DNA of 64,000 nt from Asinibacterium sp. OR53 (GTDB lineage Bacteria; Bacteroidota; Bacteroidia; Chitinophagales; Chitinophagaceae): positions 248,001 through 312,000 of the forward strand of contig NZ_KI911562.1 in the NCBI RefSeq assembly GCF_000515315.1. Direction: 5' to 3'. Every line of letters starts with the position of its first letter. The stretch's first letter is position 1. The notes under the pieces were generated by a model. The model saw only the letters and a program-made list of their open reading frames with translations. It was not told the origin of the DNA and did not search any database. Positions 12,752 through 23,414 of the stretch are shown piece after piece. The position numbers and the translations under genes were made by a program.

Positions 12752-15700
12752 ATGTTGAAAAAATCAATGCTCTGCCTGGCGCTTATGATAGGAATTGTGA
12801 CAATAGGTCTGGCACAGGTTTCTACGAACAACAAAATATTGGAACAGGCTGCACGTGGGTACAGGATTTTGGAAGAGGATGGTTATACACGTGCCATGTC
12901 AATGGCCAAACAAAAAGGATGGCCATTGGTCATTACCGGTAAAAATGGGGCGAGAGCTGTGCTGGTGGGTGTTGATGCTTTCAATTATCCTAAATACTAC
13001 CTCACCAACAACAATACCATTGCCGCTGCCACCACCAGGGCCAACCAGTTATGGCCGGGGGGTGCAAGCGGACTCAACCTCAGCGGCAGTTCAGATTACC
13101 TGGCCAACAAGATGGGTATATGGGATGGTGGAAGGCCCCTGGATACGCATGTTGAATTGACAGGGCGCATTGTTCAAAAAGAAGCGGCTACTGTGGCCTA
13201 TGACGACCATGCTACCCATACCACTGGTACCCTGATGGCTTCGGGTGTAAACCCTTATGCAAAGGGAATGTCATTCGGACTGAAAAGCATCATTGCTTAT
13301 GATTTCAAAAATGATATTTCTGAAATGGCCCTGGAAGCGCCGGGGCTGTTGATATCCAATCATTCCTATTCTATTATTGCAGGATGGAATTACAACGATT
13401 CCAAGACCCGCTGGGAATTCTATGGGCGTCCCAATGAGAACAGGGACTATAAATTCGGGTATTACAGCAGCGATGCGCAGGCATTGGATTCCATCACCTA
13501 TTATGCTCCTAATTACCTGATCGTAAAATCTGCCGGTAACAACCGTACGTCAAACGGTCCGCCCGTTGATTCCCCTTATTACCGTTATGATGCCAATAAC
13601 CAGATGGTTTTAGCAGGAAAGCGTCCTGCCGGCATCAGCAACAATGATAGTTATGGCAGCATCCCCTGGGATTGTAATGCCAAGAATATCCTCACAATCG
13701 GTGCCGTGCAGGGATTACCCAATGGTTACAGCCGTCCTTCCGATGTGGTGATGGCTAGCTTCAGCAGTTGGGGCCCCAGCGATGATGGCCGTATCAAACC
13801 AGACCTGGTTGCAGACGGCATCAATGTGTTATCGAGTATCGCCACTTCGAACAATAGCTATGCCAGTTACAGTGGTACATCCATGGCATCGCCCAATGCA
13901 GCGGGGTCTTTGTTCCTCCTGCAGGAATATTATTCCAAATTGAAAAGCAGTTCCACAGCTTTTATGCGTTCCGCTACGTTGAAAGGCCTGGCCATTCATA
14001 CTGCAGAAGCAGCAGGCACTAATCCGGGACCCAATTATATGTTCGGATGGGGTTTGTTGAACGTTGAGAAAGCGGCGGCAGTAATGACCGCTGCTATTGG
14101 CAGCAACAATGCAACTACCAGTAAGCACCTGTTATATGAAAATTCACTCGACAACAACAGCTCCAGCAGCTTTACGATTCCTGTGGTAAGCTCGGGTAAT
14201 GGTCCTTTAAAAGCTACCATCAGTTGGACCGATGTGGCAGGACCTGTAGAGACCGTTATGAGTGATACCACCAAAAGGCTGGTCAACGACCTTGATCTCC
14301 GTATTACCCAGGGCAGCCGTACTTATAAGCCCTGGACACTCGACCCTACCAATCCTGGTGCTGCAGCGGTGCCGGGAGATAACAGGACAGATAATATGGA
14401 GCGCATTGATATAGACAGCACAGTTCCCGGACGAACTTATACCATCACAGTTACCCATAAAGGTTCTCTCGTAAACAACGCGCAAGCTTATACCTTATTG
14501 GTAAGCGGCGCAGGCGGAACCGCTTATTGCCCTTCTGCTCCCGCATCAAGTGCCGGATCGAGGATCGACAGTGTGAGCTTCTCCTCTATTCATTACGCCA
14601 ATCCCGGTACTGCTACTACGTATACCGATAATACCAAACTCACTGCCAACATCGAACCCCTGCAAAACATTCCCATCTATGTGAAAGTGGGCAGTGCTGA
14701 TGCTTCGGCTGCCAGCAAAATTGTAAAGGTCTTTATCGACTACAACAACAACGGCAGCTTTGCCGATTCGGGCGAATTGGTGGCAGTAAGCAGTGTTCTG
14801 TCTAATGGAAGTGTTTTTCAGGCAACTGTCAGTACCCCCAATACCCTGGTAGTGGGTAATTTTTATATGATGCGCATTGTGGAGGAAGAAACGACAGATA
14901 CCAGTGTGGTGACACCTTGCAGCAATCCAGGTTATGTAAGAGGCGAAACCCAGGATTACCGTCTCCGGGCGGTGCCGCCTTCAATAGATATAGCAGCAGC
15001 GGGTATCGCTACGCCGGCCGCGCTTGAGTGTCCAGATAACCCTAAGTATTTTACCGTAACACTGAAGAATAACGGAACGGCCGCCCAAACCAATATACCG
15101 GTGCAGGTAGTGGTGAAAAACAGCGGCGGCACAACAGTGGCTACACTTACGGATACTTTGAAAAGAAACCTGGCTTCCCTCAGTTCTGATAATTTCACTT
15201 TGCAAACGCCTGTAAGCAGCATGGCGCCGGGGACGTATTCGATCACCGCTACCGCTTCATTACCAGGTGACCAGCTTCCTGCCAACAATACGATCACTAC
15301 TAGCATTACCATCAGTTCTTCACCGGCAGGTCCTGCTGCTACGGCCGAACTTTGTGGCAACACCGTATTCCTCAAAGCAACCAATCCGCAGCAGGGTGGC
15401 AATTATCTCTGGTACACATCTGCAACAACTGCTTCTCCTTTTGCAACAGGAGCGAGTACCAATACAGCCAACATTACCAGCGACAAAACTTATTATGCGG
15501 GCACAGACGCAGATGTGTTCATTGGGCCTCCTACTAAAATGTTCTATACCAGCGGAGGCTATAATAACTTCTCAGGAAACCTCATCAAGTTCAACAACAG
15601 TGTACCGGTTACGTTGAAAAGTGTCAGGTTGTACACCAGCAATCCCGGCACCATCAAATTTACTGTAGCCAACCTGGGTTCTGCCGATCTTACCAACCGC

Positions 15701-16579
15701 ACGTATACCTACACAATCCTGGCCTCCACCACATTGAATGTTTCTTCTTCCAACCCTGTTATACAGCCGGCTACTTCAGGTGAGGTTACAGGCAATGATC
15801 CGAAAGATACCGGTGCGGTTTATTTCCTCAACCTGCCCGTAACGCAGACAGGAGATCATATCCTCATCACCGAATGCGATGCAGGTGGCGCCACCATTTT
15901 CAGGAACAACAATATCTCCGGAAGTAACACGTATCCTATGGGCATACCCGGTATCATGACCATCACCGGCAATACCCTTGATGTATTCCCGCAAAGCGGT
16001 CAGCCTTCATCGGCCTATTATTATTTCCTGTATAATTTGAATGTTACCACGAGCGCCTGTATGAGCACGAGAACAGCGGTAGTGGCTACATCACCCATAA
16101 CACCTGTTATCACACAGGTGGGCGATTCGCTTGTTAGCAGCGTAAGCGGTAACCTGCAGTGGTATGTAGACGGACAAGCCATCCCCGGAGCAAACGGGCA
16201 GAAATACAAACCGATGAATTCAGGAGCTTATACTGTTTCTGTAACGGATGGTATTGGATGTATGAAAACTTCCAACCCTTTCCAGGTAGCTGTTACAGCT
16301 ATTCCACCGGAAGTGCTTGCCAGGGAGATCAAGCTCAGTGTATCACCCAACCCCAACGACGGACGTTTCAATCTTTCGTTTGAAGTGAATACCAAAGCAG
16401 ATCTCGGCATTGCCGTTTTCAATGCAGCCGGACAGCAGGTGTACCTGCGTTCGTATCCAGGCTTCTCTGGCAAGTTCTCTTCGCAGATTGACCTGGGTCA
16501 ACTCAGTGCTGAATTCTACATATTGAAAATTCAGCACGATAAAAAAACCTATTCGCAAAAAATACTCATCGAACGATGA
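12752..16579 (+). CDS. T9SS-exported subtilisin-like serine protease (S8) with C-terminal sorting domain
   Basis: A 1275-residue secreted protease. After a signal peptide (ends near GLAQ) comes an S8 domain with the triad Asp125 (GIWDGG), His156 (ATHTTG) and Ser377 (YSGTSMASP). A proprotein-convertase-like P domain region follows, then a GEVED domain near residue 660 (FIDYNNNGSFADSGE), a CARDB-like segment near 750-850, Ig-like material, and a type A T9SS sorting domain from about residue 1195 (VSPNPNDGRFNLSF to the end). So it is expected to cross the outer membrane by the type IX system and be released or anchored at the surface. A short gene follows after 15 nt. Confidence 0.92.
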   Translation: MLKKSMLCLALMIGIVTIGLAQVSTNNKILEQAARGYRILEEDGYTRAMSMAKQKGWPLVITGKNGARAVLVGVDAFNYPKYYLTNNNTIAAATTRANQLWPGGASGLNLSGSSDYLANKMGIWDGGRPLDTHVELTGRIVQKEAATVAYDDHATHTTGTLMASGVNPYAKGMSFGLKSIIAYDFKNDISEMALEAPGLLISNHSYSIIAGWNYNDSKTRWEFYGRPNENRDYKFGYYSSDAQALDSITYYAPNYLIVKSAGNNRTSNGPPVDSPYYRYDANNQMVLAGKRPAGISNNDSYGSIPWDCNAKNILTIGAVQGLPNGYSRPSDVVMASFSSWGPSDDGRIKPDLVADGINVLSSIATSNNSYASYSGTSMASPNAAGSLFLLQEYYSKLKSSSTAFMRSATLKGLAIHTAEAAGTNPGPNYMFGWGLLNVEKAAAVMTAAIGSNNATTSKHLLYENSLDNNSSSSFTIPVVSSGNGPLKATISWTDVAGPVETVMSDTTKRLVNDLDLRITQGSRTYKPWTLDPTNPGAAAVPGDNRTDNMERIDIDSTVPGRTYTITVTHKGSLVNNAQAYTLLVSGAGGTAYCPSAPASSAGSRIDSVSFSSIHYANPGTATTYTDNTKLTANIEPLQNIPIYVKVGSADASAASKIVKVFIDYNNNGSFADSGELVAVSSVLSNGSVFQATVSTPNTLVVGNFYMMRIVEEETTDTSVVTPCSNPGYVRGETQDYRLRAVPPSIDIAAAGIATPAALECPDNPKYFTVTLKNNGTAAQTNIPVQVVVKNSGGTTVATLTDTLKRNLASLSSDNFTLQTPVSSMAPGTYSITATASLPGDQLPANNTITTSITISSSPAGPAATAELCGNTVFLKATNPQQGGNYLWYTSATTASPFATGASTNTANITSDKTYYAGTDADVFIGPPTKMFYTSGGYNNFSGNLIKFNNSVPVTLKSVRLYTSNPGTIKFTVANLGSADLTNRTYTYTILASTTLNVSSSNPVIQPATSGEVTGNDPKDTGAVYFLNLPVTQTGDHILITECDAGGATIFRNNNISGSNTYPMGIPGIMTITGNTLDVFPQSGQPSSAYYYFLYNLNVTTSACMSTRTAVVATSPITPVITQVGDSLVSSVSGNLQWYVDGQAIPGANGQKYKPMNSGAYTVSVTDGIGCMKTSNPFQVAVTAIPPEVLAREIKLSVSPNPNDGRFNLSFEVNTKADLGIAVFNAAGQQVYLRSYPGFSGKFSSQIDLGQLSAEFYILKIQHDKKTYSQKILIER

Positions 16580-16594
16580 GCCAATATCTTATCT

Positions 16595-17305
16595 ATGCGT
16601 TTGTTGATGATCTCTTTGTTATGCGGATTGGGTATCGCCGTTTCTGCACAGAAAACCAACCTGGTATATGGCTACCTGAAAGACAGCATCAGTGCTGAAC
16701 CGGTGGTGCTGGCCAGTGTAACCAATATGAACACAGGCACTACTGTGATGACCAATTACCGTGGACTTTTTAAACTGCCTGTGACCGAAAACCAGGTATT
16801 GTCTTTTGGTGCCATCGGATACAAGTTTGATACTTTGCGATACAATGACCGTTATATATCACGCGATACACTGGTAATTTTACTTCCTGCATTGCGAAGA
16901 AACCTGGGTATGGTTACGGTAAGAGCTACCATGAGCCGGTACCAGGTTGATAGCATGCAGAGAAGAAAAGATTTCCTGCAGGATATTGTGAACTATACCA
17001 TACCTACGATAGCGGAAGCCAATTCCGGTGCGGGCATTGCGCTCAACATCAGCCGTTTTTCGCGTCATGAAAGAAGCAAACGGAAGGCATTTGCTTTTTA
17101 TGAATCAACCGAAAAAGAAGCGTATATCAATTATCGTTTCAACGAAAAGCTGGTTACAGCATACAGTGGTTTAAAAGGCGATCAGTTATACGAGTTCATG
17201 CAGGCCCATCGTCCTTCTTATCAATGGCTGCGCGCGCATCTTACCGAGGAAGACCTCAAGTATTATATCAACGAACAGTTGAAACTCTTTTTCAAGCGGC
17301 AATAA
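16595..17305 (+). CDS. Exported carboxypeptidase-regulatory-like domain protein
   Basis: A 236-residue protein with a signal peptide (ends AVSAQ) and one CarboxypepD_reg-like beta-sandwich (residues about 24-110: VYGYLKDSISAEPVVLASV and TNYRGLFKLPV, then a YKFDTL segment). The C-terminal half is helical and basic and has no domain I recognise. Normally this sandwich heads a TonB-dependent receptor; here there is no barrel. It lies 15 nt after the T9SS protease and probably shares its transcript, so it may help that protease at the envelope (inference). Its stop is 4 nt from the convergent permease stop. Confidence 0.75.
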   Translation: MRLLMISLLCGLGIAVSAQKTNLVYGYLKDSISAEPVVLASVTNMNTGTTVMTNYRGLFKLPVTENQVLSFGAIGYKFDTLRYNDRYISRDTLVILLPALRRNLGMVTVRATMSRYQVDSMQRRKDFLQDIVNYTIPTIAEANSGAGIALNISRFSRHERSKRKAFAFYESTEKEAYINYRFNEKLVTAYSGLKGDQLYEFMQAHRPSYQWLRAHLTEEDLKYYINEQLKLFFKRQ

Positions 17306-17309
17306 ATCA

Positions 17310-18590
17310 TTATTCGTAGCGAAGTGCAACGATGGGGTTGAGTCTTGCGGCTTTCATGGCCGGATAGATGCCGGCTACCAATCCTACGATCGAACAGATC
17401 ACGATCCCCAGGATCACCCATGCCCAGGGCACTACGAATCCTGTTTTGAGCAACATGCTGAAAAGGTTACCGATCAGTACACCGAGGATAATACCGAACA
17501 AAGCGCCGAGCAGGCTGATGATCATACTTTCAAACAGGAACTGCTGACGCACATTGCGGCTTTTACCACCGATGGCTTTGATCAACCCTACTTCTTTGGT
17601 ACGCTCATTAACTGCCACCAGCATAATATTCATGAGTCCGATTGCAGCGCCTATGAGTGTAATAAGACCTATCGCACCGGCCGATCCTGTGATACTGCTC
17701 AGAAAACCCATGAGCATTTCTGCCACACGATCGCTTTTTTCGATAACGAAATTCTCTTCATCGCGCGGTTCCAGTTTACGGATGCCACGAAAAACGGCGG
17801 TCGCTTCACCTGTTGCAGCATCCATGGCATTTACATTACCTACCATCACACCCAGGAAATAGGAAGGTTGTGTGTTCTGGAAGTGCCTAACATTGGTATA
17901 GGAAGTGATCAGCACATCGTCCTGGCGCATCATGGCGCTGGAGCCTTTGCTTTTCAGTACACCAATCACACGGTAAGGGATACTGCCTACCCGCACGATT
18001 TTATCAATGCTGCTTTCGGGATGTTCACCGAATAATTTTGAGGCTGGATTACTTCCCAACAAACATACGTTTCTGCCACTCTCAATATCGAGGTGGTTGA
18101 TGTTGCGCCCTGCGCTAATGGAATAACCATTTACCAGCAGGTAATTTTCATCGCCTCCCCAAATATTGATCTGCGGATTGGTTTTCTTTTCTTCATAATG
18201 TAATTCCTGCGCGCCGGGTCCGCGGCGATAGATACTGGTCTGTGCGGTGAGGAAATGAAAGCTGGCTTTGAATGCTTCTGCTTCTTCTTTCAGGATGGGT
18301 TTTCCCAGGTTCGATTTCTTCTCTTTGAGTCCGCGGGTTGTTTTTTTGAAATCGCTGTTTCTGCCGCCACCGCCAACACGTACTTTGGTTTCTTTAAACC
18401 GGATGCTGAATGCATTGGCCCCCATGGTAGCAAAACTCTCCCTGGCGCTCTGGTTCATAGCCTCGATGGCAGTGATGATACCAATCAGCGCCATGATGCC
18501 GAATGCAATGATGGCAACAGTAATACCGGTACGCAGTTTATTGCTTCGCACGGTACGCCAGGCCAGGGAAAAAGAGTCGAGCGTGGTCAT
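17310..18590 (-). CDS. ABC transporter permease, MacB/FtsX type
   Basis: A 426-residue inner-membrane permease: one N-terminal membrane helix (TGITVAIIAFGIMALIGII), a large periplasmic MacB-like domain (about residues 50-280), then three C-terminal helices of the FtsX domain with the signature NIMLVAVNERTKEVGLIKAIGGK. This is the four-helix type that with a separate ATPase works as a mechanotransmission exporter rather than a classic pump. No ATPase gene is adjacent, so the partner is elsewhere. I start at ATG 18590; an in-frame GTG at 18614 would add eight residues. Confidence 0.85.
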   Translation of the reverse strand: MTTLDSFSLAWRTVRSNKLRTGITVAIIAFGIMALIGIITAIEAMNQSARESFATMGANAFSIRFKETKVRVGGGGRNSDFKKTTRGLKEKKSNLGKPILKEEAEAFKASFHFLTAQTSIYRRGPGAQELHYEEKKTNPQINIWGGDENYLLVNGYSISAGRNINHLDIESGRNVCLLGSNPASKLFGEHPESSIDKIVRVGSIPYRVIGVLKSKGSSAMMRQDDVLITSYTNVRHFQNTQPSYFLGVMVGNVNAMDAATGEATAVFRGIRKLEPRDEENFVIEKSDRVAEMLMGFLSSITGSAGAIGLITLIGAAIGLMNIMLVAVNERTKEVGLIKAIGGKSRNVRQQFLFESMIISLLGALFGIILGVLIGNLFSMLLKTGFVVPWAWVILGIVICSIVGLVAGIYPAMKAARLNPIVALRYE

Positions 18591-18664
18591 CTTCGCAAAG
18601 GGGTTCTTATCCACTAAAGATAGCTGAGAATCCCCCGAATACGGCAGAAAAAAGTGAAGAACGG

Positions 18665-20053
18665 TTAAAAATACAACCAGTTCAGTACTACAGACGGCAT
18701 GATGCCGATCAATACAATGAGTGCTGACAGCAACAGCAGGGTATATTTAAACCCGTTGCTGATGGGCTCATGGGTTTCGGCTTCGCCATCTTTGAAATAC
18801 ATGGCCTGTATAACCCTGAAATAATAATAGGCGCTGACAGCTGCAAATAGTACAGCCACAATAACCAGCCAGAAAGCACCTCCTTCTTTAATAGTGGCGG
18901 CCAGCATATAATATTTTGCGAAGAACCCTGCGGTTGACGGTATACCAGCCAGTGACAGCAGGCAAACAGTAGCGCCAAACGCCAGTACAGGCTGCTTTTT
19001 AGCCAACCCGTTGAACCCATCATAGGTATAATCTTTCATTTTGATGAGTACGGCAAAAATGCCGATGGTAGCAAGACTGTAAGCAACTGTATACAGCAGA
19101 ATACCTTCCTGTGTGAGGTCGTTGTTGCTGTATAAAGCAAACAACATAAAACCCGCCTGCGCGATACTGGAATAAGCCAGCATGCGCTTAACACTTTGCT
19201 GGAATACTGCGGTGATATTGCCTACCAGTAAAGTGGCGATGATCACAAAAGAAAGTATGATCTTCCAGGTAGGACCCAATATGGTTGTATGTCCTGCAAA
19301 AAGGCGGATGAATGCAATGAATCCCGCTGCTTTTACAATGGTGGCCATGAAAGAAGTGAAGACCGAAGGCGCGCCATCGTATACATCGGGTGTCCAGAAA
19401 TGAAAAGGCGCAGCCGATACTTTGAAAGCCATTGAAACAAAGAGCAGTAACAATCCTGCCACTTCCAGGAATGAGCCCTGGAACAGTCCCGTTACCGGGT
19501 TTACAGGCGGGGGTGTCATGCCGAAAGACCCGGTAGCGCCATATACCAGCGCAATACCCATGAGCATGATGCCGGTAGAAAAAGAGCCCATGAGAAAATA
19601 CTTCAAGGCAGCTTCGTTGCTCTTCATGTTACGCTTATCGGCACCGGTAAGTATATACAAGGGTATAGATAATATCTCTATTCCCAGGAAGAGCATGAGC
19701 AATCCGTTATAAGCCGAAAGAATGCTCACACCACACAACACAAAAAAGATCAACGCAAAATATTCGGCAACATTTAAGCCGGTGTTTTCAATATCCTTTC
19801 CACTCAGTAATACATATACCAGTGTGGCAGCGAATACAATTGAATTAAAGAAGAGACCGAATTTCTGAAAATTCAGCAGGCCACGGGTGTCTACGCGCAC
19901 CTGGTAGATGCCGTAAGTATGCATCAGGTTGGCGATCAGCAACAACAAGAGTCCGGCGGCCGCTATGTATTTCAATGCCGATTTCTCCTTGATGACGATG
20001 CCGCTGAACATCATCACTACACCTAATAATGCCGAAAGTATGATTGCGTTCAT
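18665..20053 (-). CDS. nuoN: NADH-quinone oxidoreductase subunit N
   Basis: A 462-residue antiporter-like membrane subunit of complex I, about 14 helices, one of three proton-pumping modules. Conserved segments include LGIEILSIPLYIL (membrane glutamate), KVSAAPFHFWTPDVYDGAP (essential lysine and HFW motif) and SSIAQAGFMLFAL. It is the last gene of the nuo operon and begins 6 nt after nuoM stops. No strong terminator follows before the permease gene 74 nt downstream. Confidence 0.95.
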   Translation of the reverse strand: MNAIILSALLGVVMMFSGIVIKEKSALKYIAAAGLLLLLIANLMHTYGIYQVRVDTRGLLNFQKFGLFFNSIVFAATLVYVLLSGKDIENTGLNVAEYFALIFFVLCGVSILSAYNGLLMLFLGIEILSIPLYILTGADKRNMKSNEAALKYFLMGSFSTGIMLMGIALVYGATGSFGMTPPPVNPVTGLFQGSFLEVAGLLLLFVSMAFKVSAAPFHFWTPDVYDGAPSVFTSFMATIVKAAGFIAFIRLFAGHTTILGPTWKIILSFVIIATLLVGNITAVFQQSVKRMLAYSSIAQAGFMLFALYSNNDLTQEGILLYTVAYSLATIGIFAVLIKMKDYTYDGFNGLAKKQPVLAFGATVCLLSLAGIPSTAGFFAKYYMLAATIKEGGAFWLVIVAVLFAAVSAYYYFRVIQAMYFKDGEAETHEPISNGFKYTLLLLSALIVLIGIMPSVVLNWLYF

Positions 20054-20059
20054 AATATT

Positions 20060-21487
20060 TTATTTCAAGATGGCGTGTACTGTATCTGTTGTAAGGCTGA
20101 TGATGGGCTGGGGATAAACACCCAGTACAATCACCAGCAATGCCAGTACCACGAGCATAAATTGTACGTTCTGATTGATATCGGTTGCATTTGCTGTGGC
20201 CGGAACCGTGTTGCCGTAAAATATCTTCTGCACCATGTTCAGGGTATACACAGCCGCCAGTATGATGCTGATGCAGGCTACTGCCGCGATCCATACATTG
20301 TACTGGAACAGTCCGTTGAACATCAGGAATTCCCCAATGAAAGCATTGGTGAGGGGCAATGCAATATTGGCCAGCGCCATCACCATCAGCAGAATAGCTA
20401 ATGCCGGTGCTTTTTGTGCCAGTCCGCCGAGCTCGCTGAATTTACGTGTTCCGAGTTGCTGTTCAATCACATCAGCCACAATCCAGAGTCCGATCACGTT
20501 CACACCATGGTTGAACATTTGTATCATCACACCTTCCATACCTGTTTTGTTATTGGCAAATACAGCGGCACACATCAGACCGATGTGCGCAATGGATGAA
20601 TAAGCGATCAGTCGCTTCAGATCATCCTGCCTGATGGCAATCAATGAAGCGTATAACATGCCAATCACAGAAAGGATAATGATCACATGGGCCGAGTCGG
20701 AAGCCGCCTGCGGGAATACCGGTAAAAGCCAGCGTACCAATGCGAAGACACCCATCTTCACCATCACGCCGCTCAATATCATAGTGACTGCAGTAGGTGA
20801 TTGCTCATACGCATCGGGCTGCCAGGTATGGAAAGGGAATACCGGCATCTTGATGGCGAATGCCAAAAAGAAAAGCCAGAATGCCAATCCCTGTTGTGCG
20901 CCCGAGAGCTTTACCTGGTAAAAAGATTTGATAGCGAAAGATTGATCGGCCGTATGAAAATAGACGAACAGGATACCTGCCAACATCAGCAGTGATCCAA
21001 GGAAAGTGTACACGAAGAATTTGAAAGTAACGGCAATCCTTTTTTCTCCTCCCCAGATAGAGCAGAGAAAATAAACAGGTATCAGCGCCAGCTCCCAGAA
21101 AAAATAAAACAACAGCGCATCCTGTGCCAGGAAAACACCGGTGAGTCCGGCTTGTGTCAGCAACATCAATCCGTAAAAACGGCCGGCATTTTTATAGGTA
21201 TTTTTTTGTGTAGCCACAAATACCACAGGAAAAGAAATGGCAGTAAGCAGGCAGAGCATCTTACCCATTCCATCCATGCCAACGGCAAAATCGGCGCCCA
21301 GACCAGGCAACCAGCTTGTTGTATAAGTCAGCTGCGCAGCCGGGTAAAACCAACAGCCGGTTACAGCTACCACCAACGTAACCAACGAGGTGAGCAATGC
21401 CCAGCCTTTAACTGCTTTCTCTTCTTTGATGAGAAAACTGAGCAGACCGGTCAATAGCGGAATTAGTATCAGTAGAACAGGAATCAT
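20060..21487 (-). CDS. nuoM: NADH-quinone oxidoreductase subunit M
   Basis: A 475-residue antiporter-like proton-channel subunit of complex I with about 14 membrane helices. Typical segments are FFWELALIPVYFLCSIWGG (key glutamate), FAIKMPVFPFHTWQPDAY (lysine and HTW motif) and AYSSIAHIGL. It starts 3 nt after nuoL ends, indicating coupled translation. Confidence 0.95.
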   Translation of the reverse strand: MIPVLLILIPLLTGLLSFLIKEEKAVKGWALLTSLVTLVVAVTGCWFYPAAQLTYTTSWLPGLGADFAVGMDGMGKMLCLLTAISFPVVFVATQKNTYKNAGRFYGLMLLTQAGLTGVFLAQDALLFYFFWELALIPVYFLCSIWGGEKRIAVTFKFFVYTFLGSLLMLAGILFVYFHTADQSFAIKSFYQVKLSGAQQGLAFWLFFLAFAIKMPVFPFHTWQPDAYEQSPTAVTMILSGVMVKMGVFALVRWLLPVFPQAASDSAHVIIILSVIGMLYASLIAIRQDDLKRLIAYSSIAHIGLMCAAVFANNKTGMEGVMIQMFNHGVNVIGLWIVADVIEQQLGTRKFSELGGLAQKAPALAILLMVMALANIALPLTNAFIGEFLMFNGLFQYNVWIAAVACISIILAAVYTLNMVQKIFYGNTVPATANATDINQNVQFMLVVLALLVIVLGVYPQPIISLTTDTVHAILK

Positions 21488-21490
21488 CTT

Positions 21491-23407
21491 TTAAAATATT
21501 TTACTAAAGAAACGCATGATGGTAGCGTCGTTGAACCAAATCAATACAAATACAACCATGGCCATTACCATGACCAGTATATAACTTCCTACCTGTCCGC
21601 TTTGCAATAAGCGCAACTGGCGGGATCCATAACCAACCAAGCGGCCTACCCCATTCACCACACCATCGATACCGCTTTTCTCTACTACATTTTTCAGGAA
21701 GCCGGCAAAAGCATTCAGCGGGTTCACGATAAGGGCATCGTAGAGTTCATCGATATACCATTTGTTCTCGAGCACTTTGGCAATGCCGGTATTTTCTGCT
21801 GTTGTACGCTGGTATTTTTTATAACTTCTTACAGCCAGTACGATGACCAGTATAATGGCTGCTGTGGAAACAGCCATGAACAGGTATTCCTGCGATGCTT
21901 CCATGTGATGCGCTTCTTTCAGTTGTGTGGAAGCGGCAAAAACCGGTGCAAGGAAATGTTCCAGGCTGTGCGCATTGGAAGCGAACACTTCGGGTATGCC
22001 TACAAAACCTCCGATCACCGATAAAACAGCAAGTATGATCAGGGGGATGGTCATAGCTGAAGGACTCTCATGCAGGTGATGTTCCTGTTCATGCGTGCCC
22101 CGGAAATTGCCGAGGAAAGTCATGCTGTACAACCTGAACATATAGAAGGCCGTCATCAAAGCGCCGGCCAATCCTATAAAATAATACAAAGGATTCCTGG
22201 CGTAAGCCGCCATCAGTATTTCATCTTTTGAGAAGAATCCTGAGAAAGGCGGTATTCCTGCAATGGCCAAACAACCCAGCAGGAAAGTGATATGCGTAAC
22301 GGGTAAATATTTTTTCAGTCCGCCCATATTCCTGATATCCTGTTCGTGGTGCATGGCATGGATCACAGAGCCGGCGCCAAGGAACAATAAGGCTTTGAAG
22401 AATGCATGCGTCATCACATGGAACACAGCGCCGGTATAAGCGCCTACGCCCAATCCGAGGAACATATAACCTAACTGGCTCACGGTGGAATAAGCCAGTA
22501 CTTTTTTGATATCGTTCTGCTTCAGTGCAATAGTAGCCGCGAATACAGCGGTAACCAATCCCACAATAGCTACCAGGGATTGAGTGGCCGGCGCCATCGT
22601 ATATAATATGTTGCTGCGGGCGATCATGTAAATACCGGCTGTAACCATGGTAGCGGCATGGATCAATGCTGATACAGGCGTAGGACCTGCCATGGCATCG
22701 GGTAGCCAGGTGTACAGGGGTATCTGTGCGCTTTTTCCCATGGCACCTACAAACAAGAGAACAGTAATAGCCGTAATATCAAAACTGCTTAGTTGGTTCA
22801 CCTGCGCAAATACATCACTGTAATTAACCGTACCCAGTTTGGATATGAGCCAGAACAAAGCCAGCAGGAAGCCCAGGTCACCAATGCGGTTCATCACAAA
22901 TGCTTTCCTGGCTGCATAATTGTATTGATCGTTTTTGAACCAGTACCCGATGAGCAGGTAAGAACACAGTCCTACTCCTTCCCATCCGATGAACATGATC
23001 ACATAGTTGGCACCCAACACCAGCAACAGCATGGAGAAAACGAAGAGGTTGAGGTATGCGAAGTAGCGCGCGAAATGCGGACCTTCTTCTTCATGCATGT
23101 ATGCAGTAGAGTACAAATGAATGAGAAAACCCACTCCCGTAATGATGAGCAGGAATAAAGCCGATAACTGATCGGCCTGGAAAGCAAAAGGAATGGTCAG
23201 CCGATCGGCCTGGATAAAATTGAACAGGGTTACTACGGTGGCTCCATTCGCTTTTACATCGAAGAAAACCAGCAGGCTCACTACGAATGACGCCAATATA
23301 GTACAACTGCCGATGATGCCCACCATAGATTTGGAAAGCGATTTGCGCCCCAATCCGTTGATAAGGAAGCCCAGCAGGGGAAAGAGGGGAATCAGATACA
23401 AAAGCAT
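21491..23407 (-). CDS. nuoL: NADH-quinone oxidoreductase subunit L
   Basis: A 638-residue subunit, the distal antiporter-like module of complex I, with the long lateral helix expected near the C-terminus. Seen are FIGWEGVGLCSYLLIGYW (key glutamate), MGKSAQIPLYTWLPDAMAGP and LIHAATMVTAGIYM, all standard for NuoL. The length is normal. It starts 7 nt after nuoK ends. Confidence 0.95.
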   Translation of the reverse strand: MLLYLIPLFPLLGFLINGLGRKSLSKSMVGIIGSCTILASFVVSLLVFFDVKANGATVVTLFNFIQADRLTIPFAFQADQLSALFLLIITGVGFLIHLYSTAYMHEEEGPHFARYFAYLNLFVFSMLLLVLGANYVIMFIGWEGVGLCSYLLIGYWFKNDQYNYAARKAFVMNRIGDLGFLLALFWLISKLGTVNYSDVFAQVNQLSSFDITAITVLLFVGAMGKSAQIPLYTWLPDAMAGPTPVSALIHAATMVTAGIYMIARSNILYTMAPATQSLVAIVGLVTAVFAATIALKQNDIKKVLAYSTVSQLGYMFLGLGVGAYTGAVFHVMTHAFFKALLFLGAGSVIHAMHHEQDIRNMGGLKKYLPVTHITFLLGCLAIAGIPPFSGFFSKDEILMAAYARNPLYYFIGLAGALMTAFYMFRLYSMTFLGNFRGTHEQEHHLHESPSAMTIPLIILAVLSVIGGFVGIPEVFASNAHSLEHFLAPVFAASTQLKEAHHMEASQEYLFMAVSTAAIILVIVLAVRSYKKYQRTTAENTGIAKVLENKWYIDELYDALIVNPLNAFAGFLKNVVEKSGIDGVVNGVGRLVGYGSRQLRLLQSGQVGSYILVMVMAMVVFVLIWFNDATIMRFFSKIF

Positions 23408-23414
23408 GCTGCAA

